From positions 26,412-90,411 of the forward strand of contig SGBB01000007.1 of the NCBI GenBank assembly GCA_004195025.1: a stretch of DNA of 64,000 nucleotides, written 5' to 3'. The position numbers were made by a program, and so were the translations under genes. The stretch's first letter is position 1, and each line of letters opens with the position of its first letter. Below are positions 9,554 to 19,181 of the stretch, piece by piece. This DNA comes from Candidatus Acidulidesulfobacter diazotrophicus. GTDB taxonomy: Bacteria; SZUA-79; Acidulodesulfobacterales; Acidulodesulfobacteraceae. A model generated the notes under the pieces. It ran no database searches and was not told where the DNA came from. It saw only the letters and a list, made by a program, of their open reading frames with translations.

Positions 9554-10555
9554 ATGGCTGATGTTTTATCTCAAGAAGAAGTAAATGCGCTGTTAAGGGG
9601 TATATCTTCAGGCGCTATAGAAGCTGAAAAAAAACCTGAACAAACAGGCGGGGTAAGGTCTTATGATTTGACATCTCAGGACAGGATAGTTCGCGGCCGT
9701 ATGCCTACACTAGAAATTATAAACGAAAGATTTGCAAGACTTCTCAGAAATAATTTAACTTCAACATTGAGAAAAGTTGCCGAAGTAACATGGACTTCCG
9801 TTGATATGCAAAAATTCGGCGAATTTCTAAAAAATATACCGCTTCCGACAAGCCTTACAATTTTTAAAATGCCTCCGCTACGCGGATTTGGAATATTTGT
9901 TCTTGATGCGCGGCTTGTTTATAATCTTATAGATATTTTTTTTGGCGGCAATACCGATCTTCATGTGAAAGTTGAAGGCAGAGATTTTTCGCCTATAGAA
10001 AATAGATTGATAAAAAAAGTTATTGATATGGCATTTGCCGATATTAAAGAGGCATGGAAACCCGTCAGTCCCGTTGAGCTGGAATTTCAAAGAAGTGAAA
10101 TTAACCCGCAGTTTGCTACTATCGTTACTCCTACCGAAGTAGTTATAGTAAACAGATTTGAAGTGGATATTGAAGGCGCTGTTTCAAGATTTATGATTTG
10201 TCTGCCTTATTCAATGATTGAGCCTGTTAAAGAAAAATTATACAGCGGTTTTCAAAGCGAGCAATTAGAAGTAGATTCAAGATGGATACAAAGGTTTAAA
10301 GAAAGACTGAAAGAATCTGATTTAAATATAAGAATTGAACTTGGCAGAACTGAAATTAAGACAAGAGATTTTTTAAATATAAAAAAAGGCGATGTTCTTG
10401 TTCTTGACAAACAAGTTATAGAACCTTTGGTTGTAAGAGTAGAAAATATACCGAAATACTTAGCTTATCCGGGCAAAATGCAAAATCAGCTTGCAGTAAA
10501 ATTAATTTCATCTATTCCAATAGAAAAAGAGGGGTATTACGATGAGTCAAACTGA
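9554..10555 (+). CDS. fliM: Flagellar motor switch protein FliM
   Basis: FliM is the C-ring component that binds CheY-P. The N-terminal CheY-binding peptide is LSQEEVNALLRGI. The conserved middle domain contains GRMPTLEIINERFARLLRNN and the C-terminal SpoA-like domain runs from about residue 250 (IRIELGRTEIKTRDFLNIKK). At 333 residues it has family length. It overlaps fliN by 14 bases, implying translational coupling. No ribosome binding site is seen before the ATG, and the spacer after fliL is 149 bases of pure AT-rich DNA. Confidence 0.97.
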   Translation: MADVLSQEEVNALLRGISSGAIEAEKKPEQTGGVRSYDLTSQDRIVRGRMPTLEIINERFARLLRNNLTSTLRKVAEVTWTSVDMQKFGEFLKNIPLPTSLTIFKMPPLRGFGIFVLDARLVYNLIDIFFGGNTDLHVKVEGRDFSPIENRLIKKVIDMAFADIKEAWKPVSPVELEFQRSEINPQFATIVTPTEVVIVNRFEVDIEGAVSRFMICLPYSMIEPVKEKLYSGFQSEQLEVDSRWIQRFKERLKESDLNIRIELGRTEIKTRDFLNIKKGDVLVLDKQVIEPLVVRVENIPKYLAYPGKMQNQLAVKLISSIPIEKEGYYDESN

Positions 10556-11255
10556 GCAGCAGGAAGAAGAAAAAAATAAAAAAACTAATGAAGCATCAGA
10601 ATCGTCTTCCATAAATGAAAATGAAAATAAAGATAAAGATAAAACTGCGGATGATAACATTTCATGGGATGACGCATTTAAAGAAGAAGCGGAATCAGGG
10701 AGCGGCAAAAACGATAGCAAAGACAAAGAAATCGGAGGCGCAGATAACGGAGGAGGCGCTGCTGAACAGAAAAAGGAAACTGAATCTGTTGACGACATTT
10801 CCTGGGATGATGCGTTTGAAGAAGCAAAAGCAGAGAACCCTCAGGATAAGCAAGATAGCGCAGAATCTGCCAACCTAAATGATGAAAATAAAGTATCGGA
10901 TGAAAAAGAAAAAAATAAATCAGGTTCAAAAAATAAATTTAATGTTAAAAAAGTTGAGTTTGCTTCATTTGATGTTAACGATAAAACTTCGGAACCGCCT
11001 AAAAATCTTGAATTTATTCTTGATATACCCCTCAGTATATCTGTTGAATTAGGCAGAACTAAAATGGTTATTAACGATATGCTTCAATTAGGTCAAGGCT
11101 CTGTTATAGAACTTGATAAACTGGCAGGAGAACCTTTGGAAGTATATGTCAATAATAAACTAATGGCTAAAGGTGAAGTAGTTCTTGTAAACGATAAATT
11201 CGGCGTGAGATTAACAGATATAATCAGTCCAATAGAAAGGGTCCAAAAATTATGA
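10542..11255 (+). CDS. fliN: Flagellar motor switch protein FliN with a long duplicated N-terminal extension
   Basis: Residues 155-237 are a standard FliN SpoA domain (ILDIPLSISVELGRTKMVIN, LGQGSVIELDKLAGEPLEVY, GVRLTDIISPIERVQKL). The preceding 150 residues are acidic and rich in Lys, Glu and Asp. They contain two near-identical copies of DISWDDAFEE, at 37-46 (DDNISWDDAF) and 84-92 (DDISWDDAF). Ordinary FliN has one short N-terminal motif of this kind (for example DDLWADAL in enterics). It overlaps fliM by 14 bases and fliO by 4 (ATGA). Confidence 0.95.
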   Translation: MSQTEQQEEEKNKKTNEASESSSINENENKDKDKTADDNISWDDAFKEEAESGSGKNDSKDKEIGGADNGGGAAEQKKETESVDDISWDDAFEEAKAENPQDKQDSAESANLNDENKVSDEKEKNKSGSKNKFNVKKVEFASFDVNDKTSEPPKNLEFILDIPLSISVELGRTKMVINDMLQLGQGSVIELDKLAGEPLEVYVNNKLMAKGEVVLVNDKFGVRLTDIISPIERVQKL

Positions 11256-12592
11256 GAAAGCTTTTTCTAGTATTTATATCTATTATATTTATATTAATTA
11301 TATCAATATCGTCATCGTCAAAAAAATGTTATGCTGCGGGCAAAATTCCGTCAAATTTTTTAATTCAAAAAATTTTAGTCACAAAAAATAATAACGGCAA
11401 ATACTTTTTATGGCTAAAATTTAATAATGATATTGTCAAAAAATTAAACCCTCAATATAAATTATATAATTACGGTTTTCAATTAAAATTTCCGAATACG
11501 GGATTTCATTTTAAATCTAAATTTTTAAAGTATAATAATCATTTAATTTCAGGCATAGAATTAATTCATGGCAAAAAAAATAAAACCGATGTCACTGTCT
11601 ATTTCAAAAAAGGAATAAAAGTTAATCAGAAAGATATAGAGGAGTCTATTTATAAAGATTATTACATTATTAAAATAAATCATAATTTTGCAGATAATAT
11701 ATTTAAAAATATAGGTAAAAAAACATCATCGGCAGATAAACTTACATTATTAAAAAGCAGCTTTAAAAAAATAAATAAAAACGGCAATAAGTTTAACAAT
11801 AAAAACGCTAGTTTAAAAAATAAATTAAATCCTCTATATAATATAAAAAATAATAAAAAAATTTTAAATAAACAGCCTGCAAAAATGAATTTTAATTTTG
11901 GATTTGAAATTATAAAAACTATATTTTCATTGCTTCTTGTTTTAGGTTTTATTTATGCCATTTATTATTTACTGACCAAATTTAAAGGCAAAATCTCTAA
12001 TATTAAAAAAAATCAAAACAGCATACGAATTTTATCTTCTGTTAATATAGGATTTAAAAAATCTTTAATATTAGCTTCAGTTAACAGTCAGCTTTTTTTA
12101 ATAGGAGTTTCTCCTACAAATATGCAGGTAATAGGACATATTAAAGACAATGAAAATAATAATAATATTGAGGCAAACAGTGCCGATGCTTTAAATGACG
12201 CATTAAATATTAACGATAAAAATAATGCCAGTATTTATAATAATAATAATATAGACAAATCAGATGATGAAAAAAATATTTCAATTAATAATAACATCAG
12301 CAATGATAATGGTAACAATTATAAAGATGAAGATATTTATAAAAATAATTTTGGCGCAAAAAATAATTTTAATACCTTTTTAAAACAGCATATCGGTGCA
12401 TTGTCAAACGATAAAAGCAAAAACGAAGACGGCTCACTGCCTGTCGGGGATAATAGCGATGAATCTTCAGAATATAAAATAAGAAATATTTCCGAAGCAA
12501 GAATTAAAAATAAAGCGGATAATGTTTTTTTTGACATTGAAAAAAAAATAAAAGGATTAATGGAAAATAACTATATAAGAAAAAACAAATGA
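11252..12592 (+). CDS. fliO: Flagellar biosynthetic protein FliO, enlarged
   Basis: FliO assists assembly of the FliP ring of the export gate. A signal peptide (about 1-28, ending CYAAG) and a 180-residue periplasmic part come first. A membrane segment at about 218-240 (FSLLLVLGFIYAIYYLL) and the FliO cytoplasmic domain (IRILSSVNIGFKKSLILASV, FLIGVSPTNMQVIGHI) follow. After that comes an Asn-rich tail of about 150 residues. Family members are usually 100-200 residues; this one has 446. The N-terminal part resembles beta-rich AMIN-type periplasmic domains, but that is a guess. The order fliN-fliO-fliP and the 4-base overlap with fliN support the call. Confidence 0.82.
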   Translation: MRKLFLVFISIIFILIISISSSSKKCYAAGKIPSNFLIQKILVTKNNNGKYFLWLKFNNDIVKKLNPQYKLYNYGFQLKFPNTGFHFKSKFLKYNNHLISGIELIHGKKNKTDVTVYFKKGIKVNQKDIEESIYKDYYIIKINHNFADNIFKNIGKKTSSADKLTLLKSSFKKINKNGNKFNNKNASLKNKLNPLYNIKNNKKILNKQPAKMNFNFGFEIIKTIFSLLLVLGFIYAIYYLLTKFKGKISNIKKNQNSIRILSSVNIGFKKSLILASVNSQLFLIGVSPTNMQVIGHIKDNENNNNIEANSADALNDALNINDKNNASIYNNNNIDKSDDEKNISINNNISNDNGNNYKDEDIYKNNFGAKNNFNTFLKQHIGALSNDKSKNEDGSLPVGDNSDESSEYKIRNISEARIKNKADNVFFDIEKKIKGLMENNYIRKNK

Positions 12593-12604
12593 GCTAAAAA
12601 ATAA

Positions 12605-13318
12605 ATGAAAATTTTAAAAAAAATTAGATTAAACGGAACAAATTTAATTGCTTTGCCCGTTATTGCTCTAACCAAGCATCCGCACCATTCTGAAGTTTCT
12701 ATGCTTATTCAGATTCTTCTTATCTTTACGGTTGTTTCCATTGCCCCGTCTATTTTAATAATGATGACGTCATTCGTTAGAATAGTCGTAGTTCTTTCTT
12801 TTTTAAGAACATCGCTCGGAGTTCAGCAGATGCCGCCTAATCAGGTAATAATCGGGCTCAGCCTTTTCCTTACGTTTTTTGTAATGGCTCCTGTAATTAA
12901 TAATATATATCATAATGCATACATACCCTATACAAGTAATAAAATAGGAATTAAAAAGGCATATACATTAGGCGTAAAGCCGCTAAAAAAATTTATGCTC
13001 AGGCAAACAAGAATGAAAGATCTTGAGCTTTTTGTCAAAATGGCAAAAATAAAAAAAATAAAATCTCCAAAAAATGTTCCTATGTATGTACTTGTCCCTG
13101 CTTTTGTTATAAGCGAACTGACTACAGCTTTTGAAATTAGTTTTTTAATTTACCTGCCGTTTTTAATCATAGATTTGGTGGTATCCAGCTTGCTAATGTC
13201 TATGGGTATGATGATGCTGCCGCCTACGATGATTTCTTTGCCTTTCAAATTGATGCTTTTTGTTCTTGTCAACGGGTGGTATTTAGTCGTCGGTTCATTA
13301 GTTCAGAGTTTTAAATAA
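12605..13318 (+). CDS. fliP: Flagellar export gate protein FliP
   Basis: FliP forms the core of the export channel with FliQ and FliR. Seen are [39 protein letters not shown], the periplasmic [20 protein letters not shown] and the end [20 protein letters not shown], all diagnostic for FliP. It has 237 residues and four membrane segments. The N-terminus [18 protein letters not shown] is basic and only weakly like the cleaved signal of enteric FliP. It lies 12 bases after fliO. The 117-base gap after it is AT-rich with no visible feature. Confidence 0.96.
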   Translation: MKILKKIRLNGTNLIALPVIALTKHPHHSEVSMLIQILLIFTVVSIAPSILIMMTSFVRIVVVLSFLRTSLGVQQMPPNQVIIGLSLFLTFFVMAPVINNIYHNAYIPYTSNKIGIKKAYTLGVKPLKKFMLRQTRMKDLELFVKMAKIKKIKSPKNVPMYVLVPAFVISELTTAFEISFLIYLPFLIIDLVVSSLLMSMGMMMLPPTMISLPFKLMLFVLVNGWYLVVGSLVQSFK

Positions 13319-13435
13319 CTTATATGTATATTATTAAAGTAAATTATTATCCACATTATTTAATGCCTGATTTATAGTTGTTATATTATTAAAATATTAA
13401 GGTATTAAATTATTATTAATCGGTAAATTTATTTT

Positions 13436-13714
13436 ATGTCTATCGAATTTGTAAATTTCATTATACAGAAAGTGATATTGACAGTTTTATACTTAAGCGC
13501 TCCGCCCCTTATCGCAAGTCTGGCGATAGGGCTTATTATAAGTATTTTTCAGGCGGTTACTCAATTACAGGATCAGACTATTACTTTTGTTCCTAAAATC
13601 ATAGTAGTTATTTTCGTTTTGCTAATTTTCGGTCCATGGATGCTAAATATTTTAGTTGATTTTACCACGGCTATTTTTATTCATTTTCCCTCTTATATTA
13701 GAGGAGGAAGCTAA
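13436..13714 (+). CDS. fliQ: Flagellar export gate protein FliQ
   Basis: A 92-residue protein with two membrane segments. Typical features are the opening region FVNFIIQKVILTVLYLSAPP, the loop FQAVTQLQDQTITFVPKI and the second helix IVVIFVLLIFGPWMLNILV. The TQIQ(E/D)QT-like stretch is the family signature. It lies between fliP and fliR, 6 bases before fliR. Confidence 0.95.
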   Translation: MSIEFVNFIIQKVILTVLYLSAPPLIASLAIGLIISIFQAVTQLQDQTITFVPKIIVVIFVLLIFGPWMLNILVDFTTAIFIHFPSYIRGGS

Positions 13715-13720
13715 AGAAAT

Positions 13721-14503
13721 ATGATAGAAATTCACAGGTATCTATTAATTGAATTTATGCTTATATTTTTTAGAGTCATGTCTATGATCGTTATTTTGCC
13801 TTTTATCGGAAGTTCCGCGGTTCCTAACTGGGTTAAGATAGGAACGGCTTTTTTTATATCTGTTATTATGTATCCGTTAGTGGTAAAAATTCAGATTATT
13901 CCGCATATTTCGCTGCCGGTTATTGTTTTATTGATTCTTTCCCAAATTATAATCGGTCTTATATTAGGATTTTTAGTGTTAATAATATTCAGCGGCGTTG
14001 AACTTGCGGGGCAATTTGCAGGTTTTCAGATAGGCTACGGCATGATGAGTCTCATAAATCCGTTGATTTCTGAAGACCAAGTTTCTTTACTTGCAAATAT
14101 GCAGAATTTTATAGCGTTGATGATTTTTTTAATTTCAGATGCATATTTTATAGTTTTAGACGGTCTTTATAAAAGTTTTCAAGTTATCCCTTTAACTTTT
14201 TTTAAATTTTCTCCGTATCTTTTTAAATATTTAGTAGAGAAAGGCAATGATATTTTCGTCATAGGATTTGAACTCAGCATACCTTTAGTTATTGTTGCCT
14301 TATTTGCAAATATAGTTATCGCAATAATGGGACGCTTAGCCCCTCAATTTAATATTTTTGCGGTAGGTTTCCCGATGATTATTATTGCTGGACTTGTATT
14401 TATGTTTTTATTTATGCCTTATTTCAGCAATTATATTATTTTTTTATTTCATGGTCTTAAAAGCGAATATATAACGGTATTAAATTTAATAGCTGCAAAA
14501 TAA
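13721..14503 (+). CDS. fliR: Flagellar export gate protein FliR
   Basis: A 260-residue membrane protein with about six segments. Recognisable family stretches are FFRVMSMIVILPFIGSSAVP, GLILGFLVLIIFSGVELAGQ, FAGFQIGYGMMSLINPLI and GRLAPQFNIFAVGFPMII. It completes the FliP5Q4R1 gate. It is followed by flhB after 12 bases. An AGGAGG run (13702-13707), within the end of fliQ, is a plausible ribosome binding site. Confidence 0.96.
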   Translation: MIEIHRYLLIEFMLIFFRVMSMIVILPFIGSSAVPNWVKIGTAFFISVIMYPLVVKIQIIPHISLPVIVLLILSQIIIGLILGFLVLIIFSGVELAGQFAGFQIGYGMMSLINPLISEDQVSLLANMQNFIALMIFLISDAYFIVLDGLYKSFQVIPLTFFKFSPYLFKYLVEKGNDIFVIGFELSIPLVIVALFANIVIAIMGRLAPQFNIFAVGFPMIIIAGLVFMFLFMPYFSNYIIFLFHGLKSEYITVLNLIAAK

Positions 14504-14515
14504 AAAAATATAACT

Positions 14516-15604
14516 ATGGCAGATAAATCGGAACAGACTGAACAGCCCACCCCTAAAAAAATACAGGACGCCAGAAAAAAAGGGCAGGTGATGAAATCAA
14601 GGGAAGTCAGTACTGCTTTTGCCTTAACGGTAATATTTATATATTTGTCATTTAATATAGGACATATCGGAAATATAATTGAAGGGAAAATGGTTTACTT
14701 TTTTTCTAATGCTTCCGCCATAGAACTTACAAAGGCAGGCACTCTCAATGTTTTATACAATATTGTTTATACCGTTCTTTTTGCTATACTGCCTTTAATA
14801 ATAATTATTTTTTTAGCTTCTATAGCTTCAAATTTAGCGCAGGTAGGATTCATATTGACATTTGAACCGCTTATTCCTGATTTTAACAAGATAAATCCTA
14901 TCACAGGTATTCAGAGATTTTTTTCGTTTCAATCGGTAAATGAATTTTTAAAATCATTTGTAAAATTTTTTATTATTATTTTAGTAGCCTATTTTTCAGC
15001 TATCGGCTATCTTCATAAATTATTTACTTTACAGTATGCCGATGCGGAAGAAAATATGATTTTTATTATGAAACTTTTATCCAAAGTTTTTTTTAATATT
15101 ATTGCCGTTATGATAATTTTGAGCATAATAGATTTTTTTATTCAAAAATGGCAATATACTAAAAGTCTTATGATGAGCAAACAGGAAGTAAAAGATGAAA
15201 TGAAACAGTATGAGGGAAATCCTCAAGTAAAAAATAAATTAAGAAAAATGCAAAGAGAAATATCGCGCAGAAAAATATTAAAAGAAGTTAAAGGCGCGCA
15301 TGTCGTTATAACAAATCCTACGCATTTTGCAGTTGCGTTAAAATATGAAAACAAAAAACATAAAGCGCCGGTAGTTGTCGCAAAAGGAGCCGATAATATG
15401 GCATTTTTAATAAAAAAAATTGCCTCAGACAATGAAATCCCCGTTATTGAAAATAAATATATTGCAAGGTCTCTTTATGAAATATGCGAACCGGGAGATT
15501 ATATACCGGACGCTTTATATAAAGCTGTTGCTGAAATACTTGCCCATTTGTATTCAACAAATTTAAAATTTAAGAAAATTTGGAGTATGAACAATAATGG
15601 CTAA
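14516..15604 (+). CDS. flhB: Flagellar export switch protein FlhB
   Basis: FlhB switches export from rod/hook to filament substrates after self-cleavage. The N-terminus DKSEQTEQPTPKKIQDARKK is diagnostic. Four membrane segments follow (about 25-215). The autocleavage motif NPTH lies at residues 267-270, followed by FAVALKYENKKHKAP. The C-terminal cytoplasmic domain is complete (362 residues in all). It overlaps flhA by 8 bases. A stand-alone relative of its C-terminal domain is encoded at 32092. Confidence 0.97.
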   Translation: MADKSEQTEQPTPKKIQDARKKGQVMKSREVSTAFALTVIFIYLSFNIGHIGNIIEGKMVYFFSNASAIELTKAGTLNVLYNIVYTVLFAILPLIIIIFLASIASNLAQVGFILTFEPLIPDFNKINPITGIQRFFSFQSVNEFLKSFVKFFIIILVAYFSAIGYLHKLFTLQYADAEENMIFIMKLLSKVFFNIIAVMIILSIIDFFIQKWQYTKSLMMSKQEVKDEMKQYEGNPQVKNKLRKMQREISRRKILKEVKGAHVVITNPTHFAVALKYENKKHKAPVVVAKGADNMAFLIKKIASDNEIPVIENKYIARSLYEICEPGDYIPDALYKAVAEILAHLYSTNLKFKKIWSMNNNG

Positions 15605-17696
15605 GAATAATAGGGCTGCAGGCGATAATTTTATATTAAAGAATTCGGATATTATTCTTGCTTTGATGTTTTTTATGGTAATTATCCTTATGGTTCTTCC
15701 TATAACCACTTGGATGCTTGATATTTTTCTTACTTTATCTATTTCTTTTTCTATTGTAGTTCTTTTAATTTCTATTTATGTTTTAAGACCGCTTGAATTT
15801 TCGACATTTCCTACGATACTTTTATTTTCTACGGTATTTAGGCTGTCATTAGAAATAGCGGCTACAAGACTAATCTTGCTGTACGGATATAAAGGAACCG
15901 ATGCGGCAGGTATTGTCATACAGTCCTTCGGAAGTTTTATAGTAGGCGGGAATTATGCAGTCGGAATAGTCATCTTTATAATTTTTATAGTTATTAACTT
16001 TTTAGTCGTCACCAAAGGCGCGGGCAGGGTGGCTGAAGTTGCCGCAAGATTTACATTAGACGCTATGCCGGGAAAACAGATGTCAATAGACGCAGAATTA
16101 AATTCCGGTCTCATAAACGATCAGGAAGCAAGGCAAAAAAGATCGGATATTATAAAAGAAGCTGATTTTTACGGGTCTATGGACGGTGCCAGTAAATTTG
16201 TCAGAGGCGATGTAATAGCTGCTATCGTTATTATTGTAATCAATATTATAGCAGGTCTTTTAATAGGTATTTTTCAGCACCATTTATCTTTAGCTAAAGC
16301 TGCCAATTATTATACATTGCTGACTGTCGGAGAAGGTCTTGTAGCGCAGATACCGGCTCTTATAGTTTCTACCGCAAGCGGTATCATTATAACAAGGGCA
16401 AGCAGAGAAACTAATCTTTCAAAAGAATTTTCAAAACAGTTTTCTTCTTATCCCCGCGCTTTATACACTGCCGCAGGTATTTTATTCTTTTTCGGCGTTA
16501 TTCCGGGACTTCCTCACTGGCCGTTTATTTTATTGGCTCTAATTGTTGCCGTTACAGCTTTTTTAATTTCCAAAGAAAACATCAGAAAAAAGATTGATAT
16601 AGACAAAAAGGCTGTAGAAGAAAAGAAAGCAGTTCCTGAATCACAGATTATTGAAAGCGTTATGCAGGTTGATATGATGGAATTAGAAGTCGGATACGGA
16701 CTGATTTCTTATGTAGATTCTTCAAGAAACGGAGAACTTCTTGAAAGAATAAAAGGTCTTAGAAAACAAATAGCGGCAGACCTTGGAATGATTGTGCCGC
16801 CTATTCATATTAAAGATAATTTAGCTTTAAAACCTAATGAATATGTTATTTTAATAAAGGGGGTAGAAGTATCAAGATTTGAGATAATGCCGGCTAAATT
16901 TTTAGCTATGAACCCGGGTAATGCGACAGAAAATATTCCCGGAACGGTAACTAAAGAACCTGCGTTTAATCTGCCTGCATTATGGATTGACGAAAACGAA
17001 AAGCAAAGAGCGCAATTGGCAGGCTGGACAGTTGTTGAAATTCCGGCTGTAATAGCAACCCATATTGTTGAAATAATAAAACAGAATGCAGCAGAACTGC
17101 TAACCCGGCAGGATACGCAAAAACTTCTTGATATATTATCGGCAAAATATCCAAAAGTTGTAGATGAACTCATACCTAATGTTTTATCTTTAAGCACTGT
17201 TCAGAAAATATTAGAAAATTTATTATCCGAAGGTATTCCGATAAAAGATATGCTTACTATTATTGAAACTTTGCACGATTACGGGAGTAATATAAAAGAC
17301 CCTCTATTGCTAACTGAATACGTAAGAAGCGCGCTAAAAAGGACAATTACTAAAACAATTTTAGATCAGGACGGGTCAATAAAAGTTATAACGCTAGGCA
17401 AAAATTTTGAATCAACCATGCTTAATGAATATAAAAAAGCTAAAGAGCTTGGAGTTTATTCAGCAATTGAGCAGCCTGTCTATCAAAAGATTATAGGCGT
17501 AGTCAAAGATCAAGCCAAAAAGGCTTTAGACGGAGGGCATACGCCCGTTATACTTACTTCGCCGGCTATAAGACTTTTTGTAAAAAATATTTTAAAAGAT
17601 ATTATTCCGGGCATAGTCGTTGTTTCATCTGCAGAAATTGCTCCTAATATTAAATTGCAGTCTATAGGTAATATGGAGATAGATTATGCAAATTAA
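15597..17696 (+). CDS. flhA: Flagellar export apparatus protein FlhA
   Basis: FlhA forms the nonameric docking platform of the export apparatus. About eight membrane segments fill residues 15-330. They include the FHIPEP-type cytoplasmic loop region VTKGAGRVAEVAARFTLDAM, PGKQMSIDAELNSG. The C-terminal soluble domain (350-699) shows VGYGLISYVD, IPPIHIKDN-like VPPIHIKDNLALKPNEYVI and TVVEIPAVIATHIVEII. At 699 residues it has the usual length. It overlaps flhB and flhF. Confidence 0.97.
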   Translation: MAKNNRAAGDNFILKNSDIILALMFFMVIILMVLPITTWMLDIFLTLSISFSIVVLLISIYVLRPLEFSTFPTILLFSTVFRLSLEIAATRLILLYGYKGTDAAGIVIQSFGSFIVGGNYAVGIVIFIIFIVINFLVVTKGAGRVAEVAARFTLDAMPGKQMSIDAELNSGLINDQEARQKRSDIIKEADFYGSMDGASKFVRGDVIAAIVIIVINIIAGLLIGIFQHHLSLAKAANYYTLLTVGEGLVAQIPALIVSTASGIIITRASRETNLSKEFSKQFSSYPRALYTAAGILFFFGVIPGLPHWPFILLALIVAVTAFLISKENIRKKIDIDKKAVEEKKAVPESQIIESVMQVDMMELEVGYGLISYVDSSRNGELLERIKGLRKQIAADLGMIVPPIHIKDNLALKPNEYVILIKGVEVSRFEIMPAKFLAMNPGNATENIPGTVTKEPAFNLPALWIDENEKQRAQLAGWTVVEIPAVIATHIVEIIKQNAAELLTRQDTQKLLDILSAKYPKVVDELIPNVLSLSTVQKILENLLSEGIPIKDMLTIIETLHDYGSNIKDPLLLTEYVRSALKRTITKTILDQDGSIKVITLGKNFESTMLNEYKKAKELGVYSAIEQPVYQKIIGVVKDQAKKALDGGHTPVILTSPAIRLFVKNILKDIIPGIVVVSSAEIAPNIKLQSIGNMEIDYAN

Positions 17697-18882
17697 AAGA
17701 TATGAAGTATTAGATATAAAAGAAGCTATTAAGCTTATAAAAAGAGACCTCGGAGAAGATGCCGTTATTATTTCAACAAGGCAGGTTAATAAGTCCGAAG
17801 AATTCGGTTTTTTCGGTAAACCGTTTTTAGAAGTAGTGGCGGCAGTTGATTATAATGAAGAAATTTCTGTAAACGGCAAAGAAGACAATGATAAAAAATT
17901 AAATTATGATTTAATAACACCGCTTTATGACGACATAAAATTTCTAAAAGATAACTTTGAAAGCATTGTGGAAGATAAAGTTATTTTTGTTTTAAATTCA
18001 AAGTTTGATGAAGTAAAATCTATACTTGACGAAATAAGATTTTCGGTAGATTCTTTAAAGAAAGAAAAATATAGCTCTAAAATAATAGATGAAGAATTAT
18101 TTTCATATTTAGACAGATTGGGTTTTGACAGAAGAATTTCCGTTAAATTAAATGATATTTTTTTTAAAGATCTTGTGCTTAAAAACTTTACGCCAAATGA
18201 AAAAATAGAATATTTTTTAAAATTTTTTAAAAAATTAATTGAGCGCAGATTAGAAAAGAAAACCGCGTTGACATCCACTATAGACGGAAAACTGCTAATT
18301 TCTTTAACAGGCAATAACGGCGTCGGAAAAACATCAACAGCTGCAAAATTATGCGCAAAGTATATATTTGAAAAAAACAAACATGTTTCGCTTTGTTCTC
18401 TCGATATTTTAAAAGTAAGCAGCAATGAAGCATTAAAAAATTATGCTAAAAAATTAAAAATAGAGTTTGTGTCTATAAAAAATCCTGAAGAATTTAAATA
18501 TTTTATATCAAACGCAGATTCGGATATTATAATTATTGATTCTTTTGGCGTAAACCACAATAATCTTTATCAATTGAATAATCTGGCTAAATTTTTTGAT
18601 ATTTATAAAGGCAAAATTAAGAATTCGCTTCTTTTGTCGGCTCAGACTAAATCTCATGATGCAATGAGAATTTATAAATCTTTTAATAATAAAATAGGTT
18701 TAAATTCTTTAATTATAACCAAAGTTGACGAATCATACAGTATAGGAAATCTGGCAGGCATTTTTTTACAGTCTGACTTAACTATTGATTATTTGACAAA
18801 CGGCGAAAATGTTCCCGAAAATATTGAAGAAGCAAAATTAGATAATTTGTATAGTTTATTTTTTCCAAAGCCGGAAATTTGA
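17686..18882 (+). CDS. flhF: SRP-like GTPase FlhF
   Basis: FlhF sets flagellar position and number together with FlhG. The N-terminal B domain (1-100; QIKRYEVLDIKEAIKLIKRD) is followed by a linker and the NG domain. The P-loop is GNNGVGKTSTAAKL and the specificity loop is LIITKVDES. The usual G3 box DTAGR is changed to DSFGV (IIIIDSFGVNHN), and the G2-like segment DTYRxGAxEQL is SLDILKVSSNEAL. Nucleotide hydrolysis may therefore differ from the family. At 398 residues it is complete. It overlaps flhA by 11 bases. Confidence 0.9.
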   Translation: MQIKRYEVLDIKEAIKLIKRDLGEDAVIISTRQVNKSEEFGFFGKPFLEVVAAVDYNEEISVNGKEDNDKKLNYDLITPLYDDIKFLKDNFESIVEDKVIFVLNSKFDEVKSILDEIRFSVDSLKKEKYSSKIIDEELFSYLDRLGFDRRISVKLNDIFFKDLVLKNFTPNEKIEYFLKFFKKLIERRLEKKTALTSTIDGKLLISLTGNNGVGKTSTAAKLCAKYIFEKNKHVSLCSLDILKVSSNEALKNYAKKLKIEFVSIKNPEEFKYFISNADSDIIIIDSFGVNHNNLYQLNNLAKFFDIYKGKIKNSLLLSAQTKSHDAMRIYKSFNNKIGLNSLIITKVDESYSIGNLAGIFLQSDLTIDYLTNGENVPENIEEAKLDNLYSLFFPKPEI

Positions 18883-18914
18883 CGATAATTTTAAGTATTC
18901 TAATAGTAAGTAAT

Positions 18915-19181
18915 TCTGGATTCCTGCTTTCGCAGGAATGACACAAGGAAGGTAAACCGTTAAATTTTAGCTAAGTCATTCCTGCTTTTGCATGAATGAC
19001 ACAAGGAAGGTAAACCGTTAAATTTTAGCTAAGTCATTCCTGCTTTTGCATGAATGACACAAGGAAGGTAAACCGTTAAATTTTAGCTAATTCATTCCTG
19101 CGAAAGCAGGAAAGTTCCGAAGATAGAAACGCACGCCGTTTCTATTAACGAGGCTATAAGCCGAGAGCGAAGCGGTCATTC
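18915..19181. repeat. Palindromic repeat region with three 58-bp tandem units between flhF and flhG
   Basis: The region starts with tctggattcctgctttcgca, a palindrome shared with the MITE-like element. It continues as tandem 58-bp units (matching positions 18941, 18999, 19057) containing gacacaaggaaggtaaaccg and ttaaattttagctaagtcat. It ends with the module agaaacgcacgccgtttct and ccgagagcgaagcggtcatt found in the other copies. The terminal inverted repeats of the element are missing. This fills most of the 396-base spacer 18883-19278. No gene is seen in the rest. Confidence 0.8.

Noticed and set aside
16805..17197. 130-residue minus-strand frame inside flhA
   Set aside because: It is fully inside conserved flhA coding sequence and shows no domain.
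18915..19095. CRISPR array
   Set aside because: The 58-bp tandem units are nearly identical over their whole length, so there are no unique spacers, and no cas genes are near.
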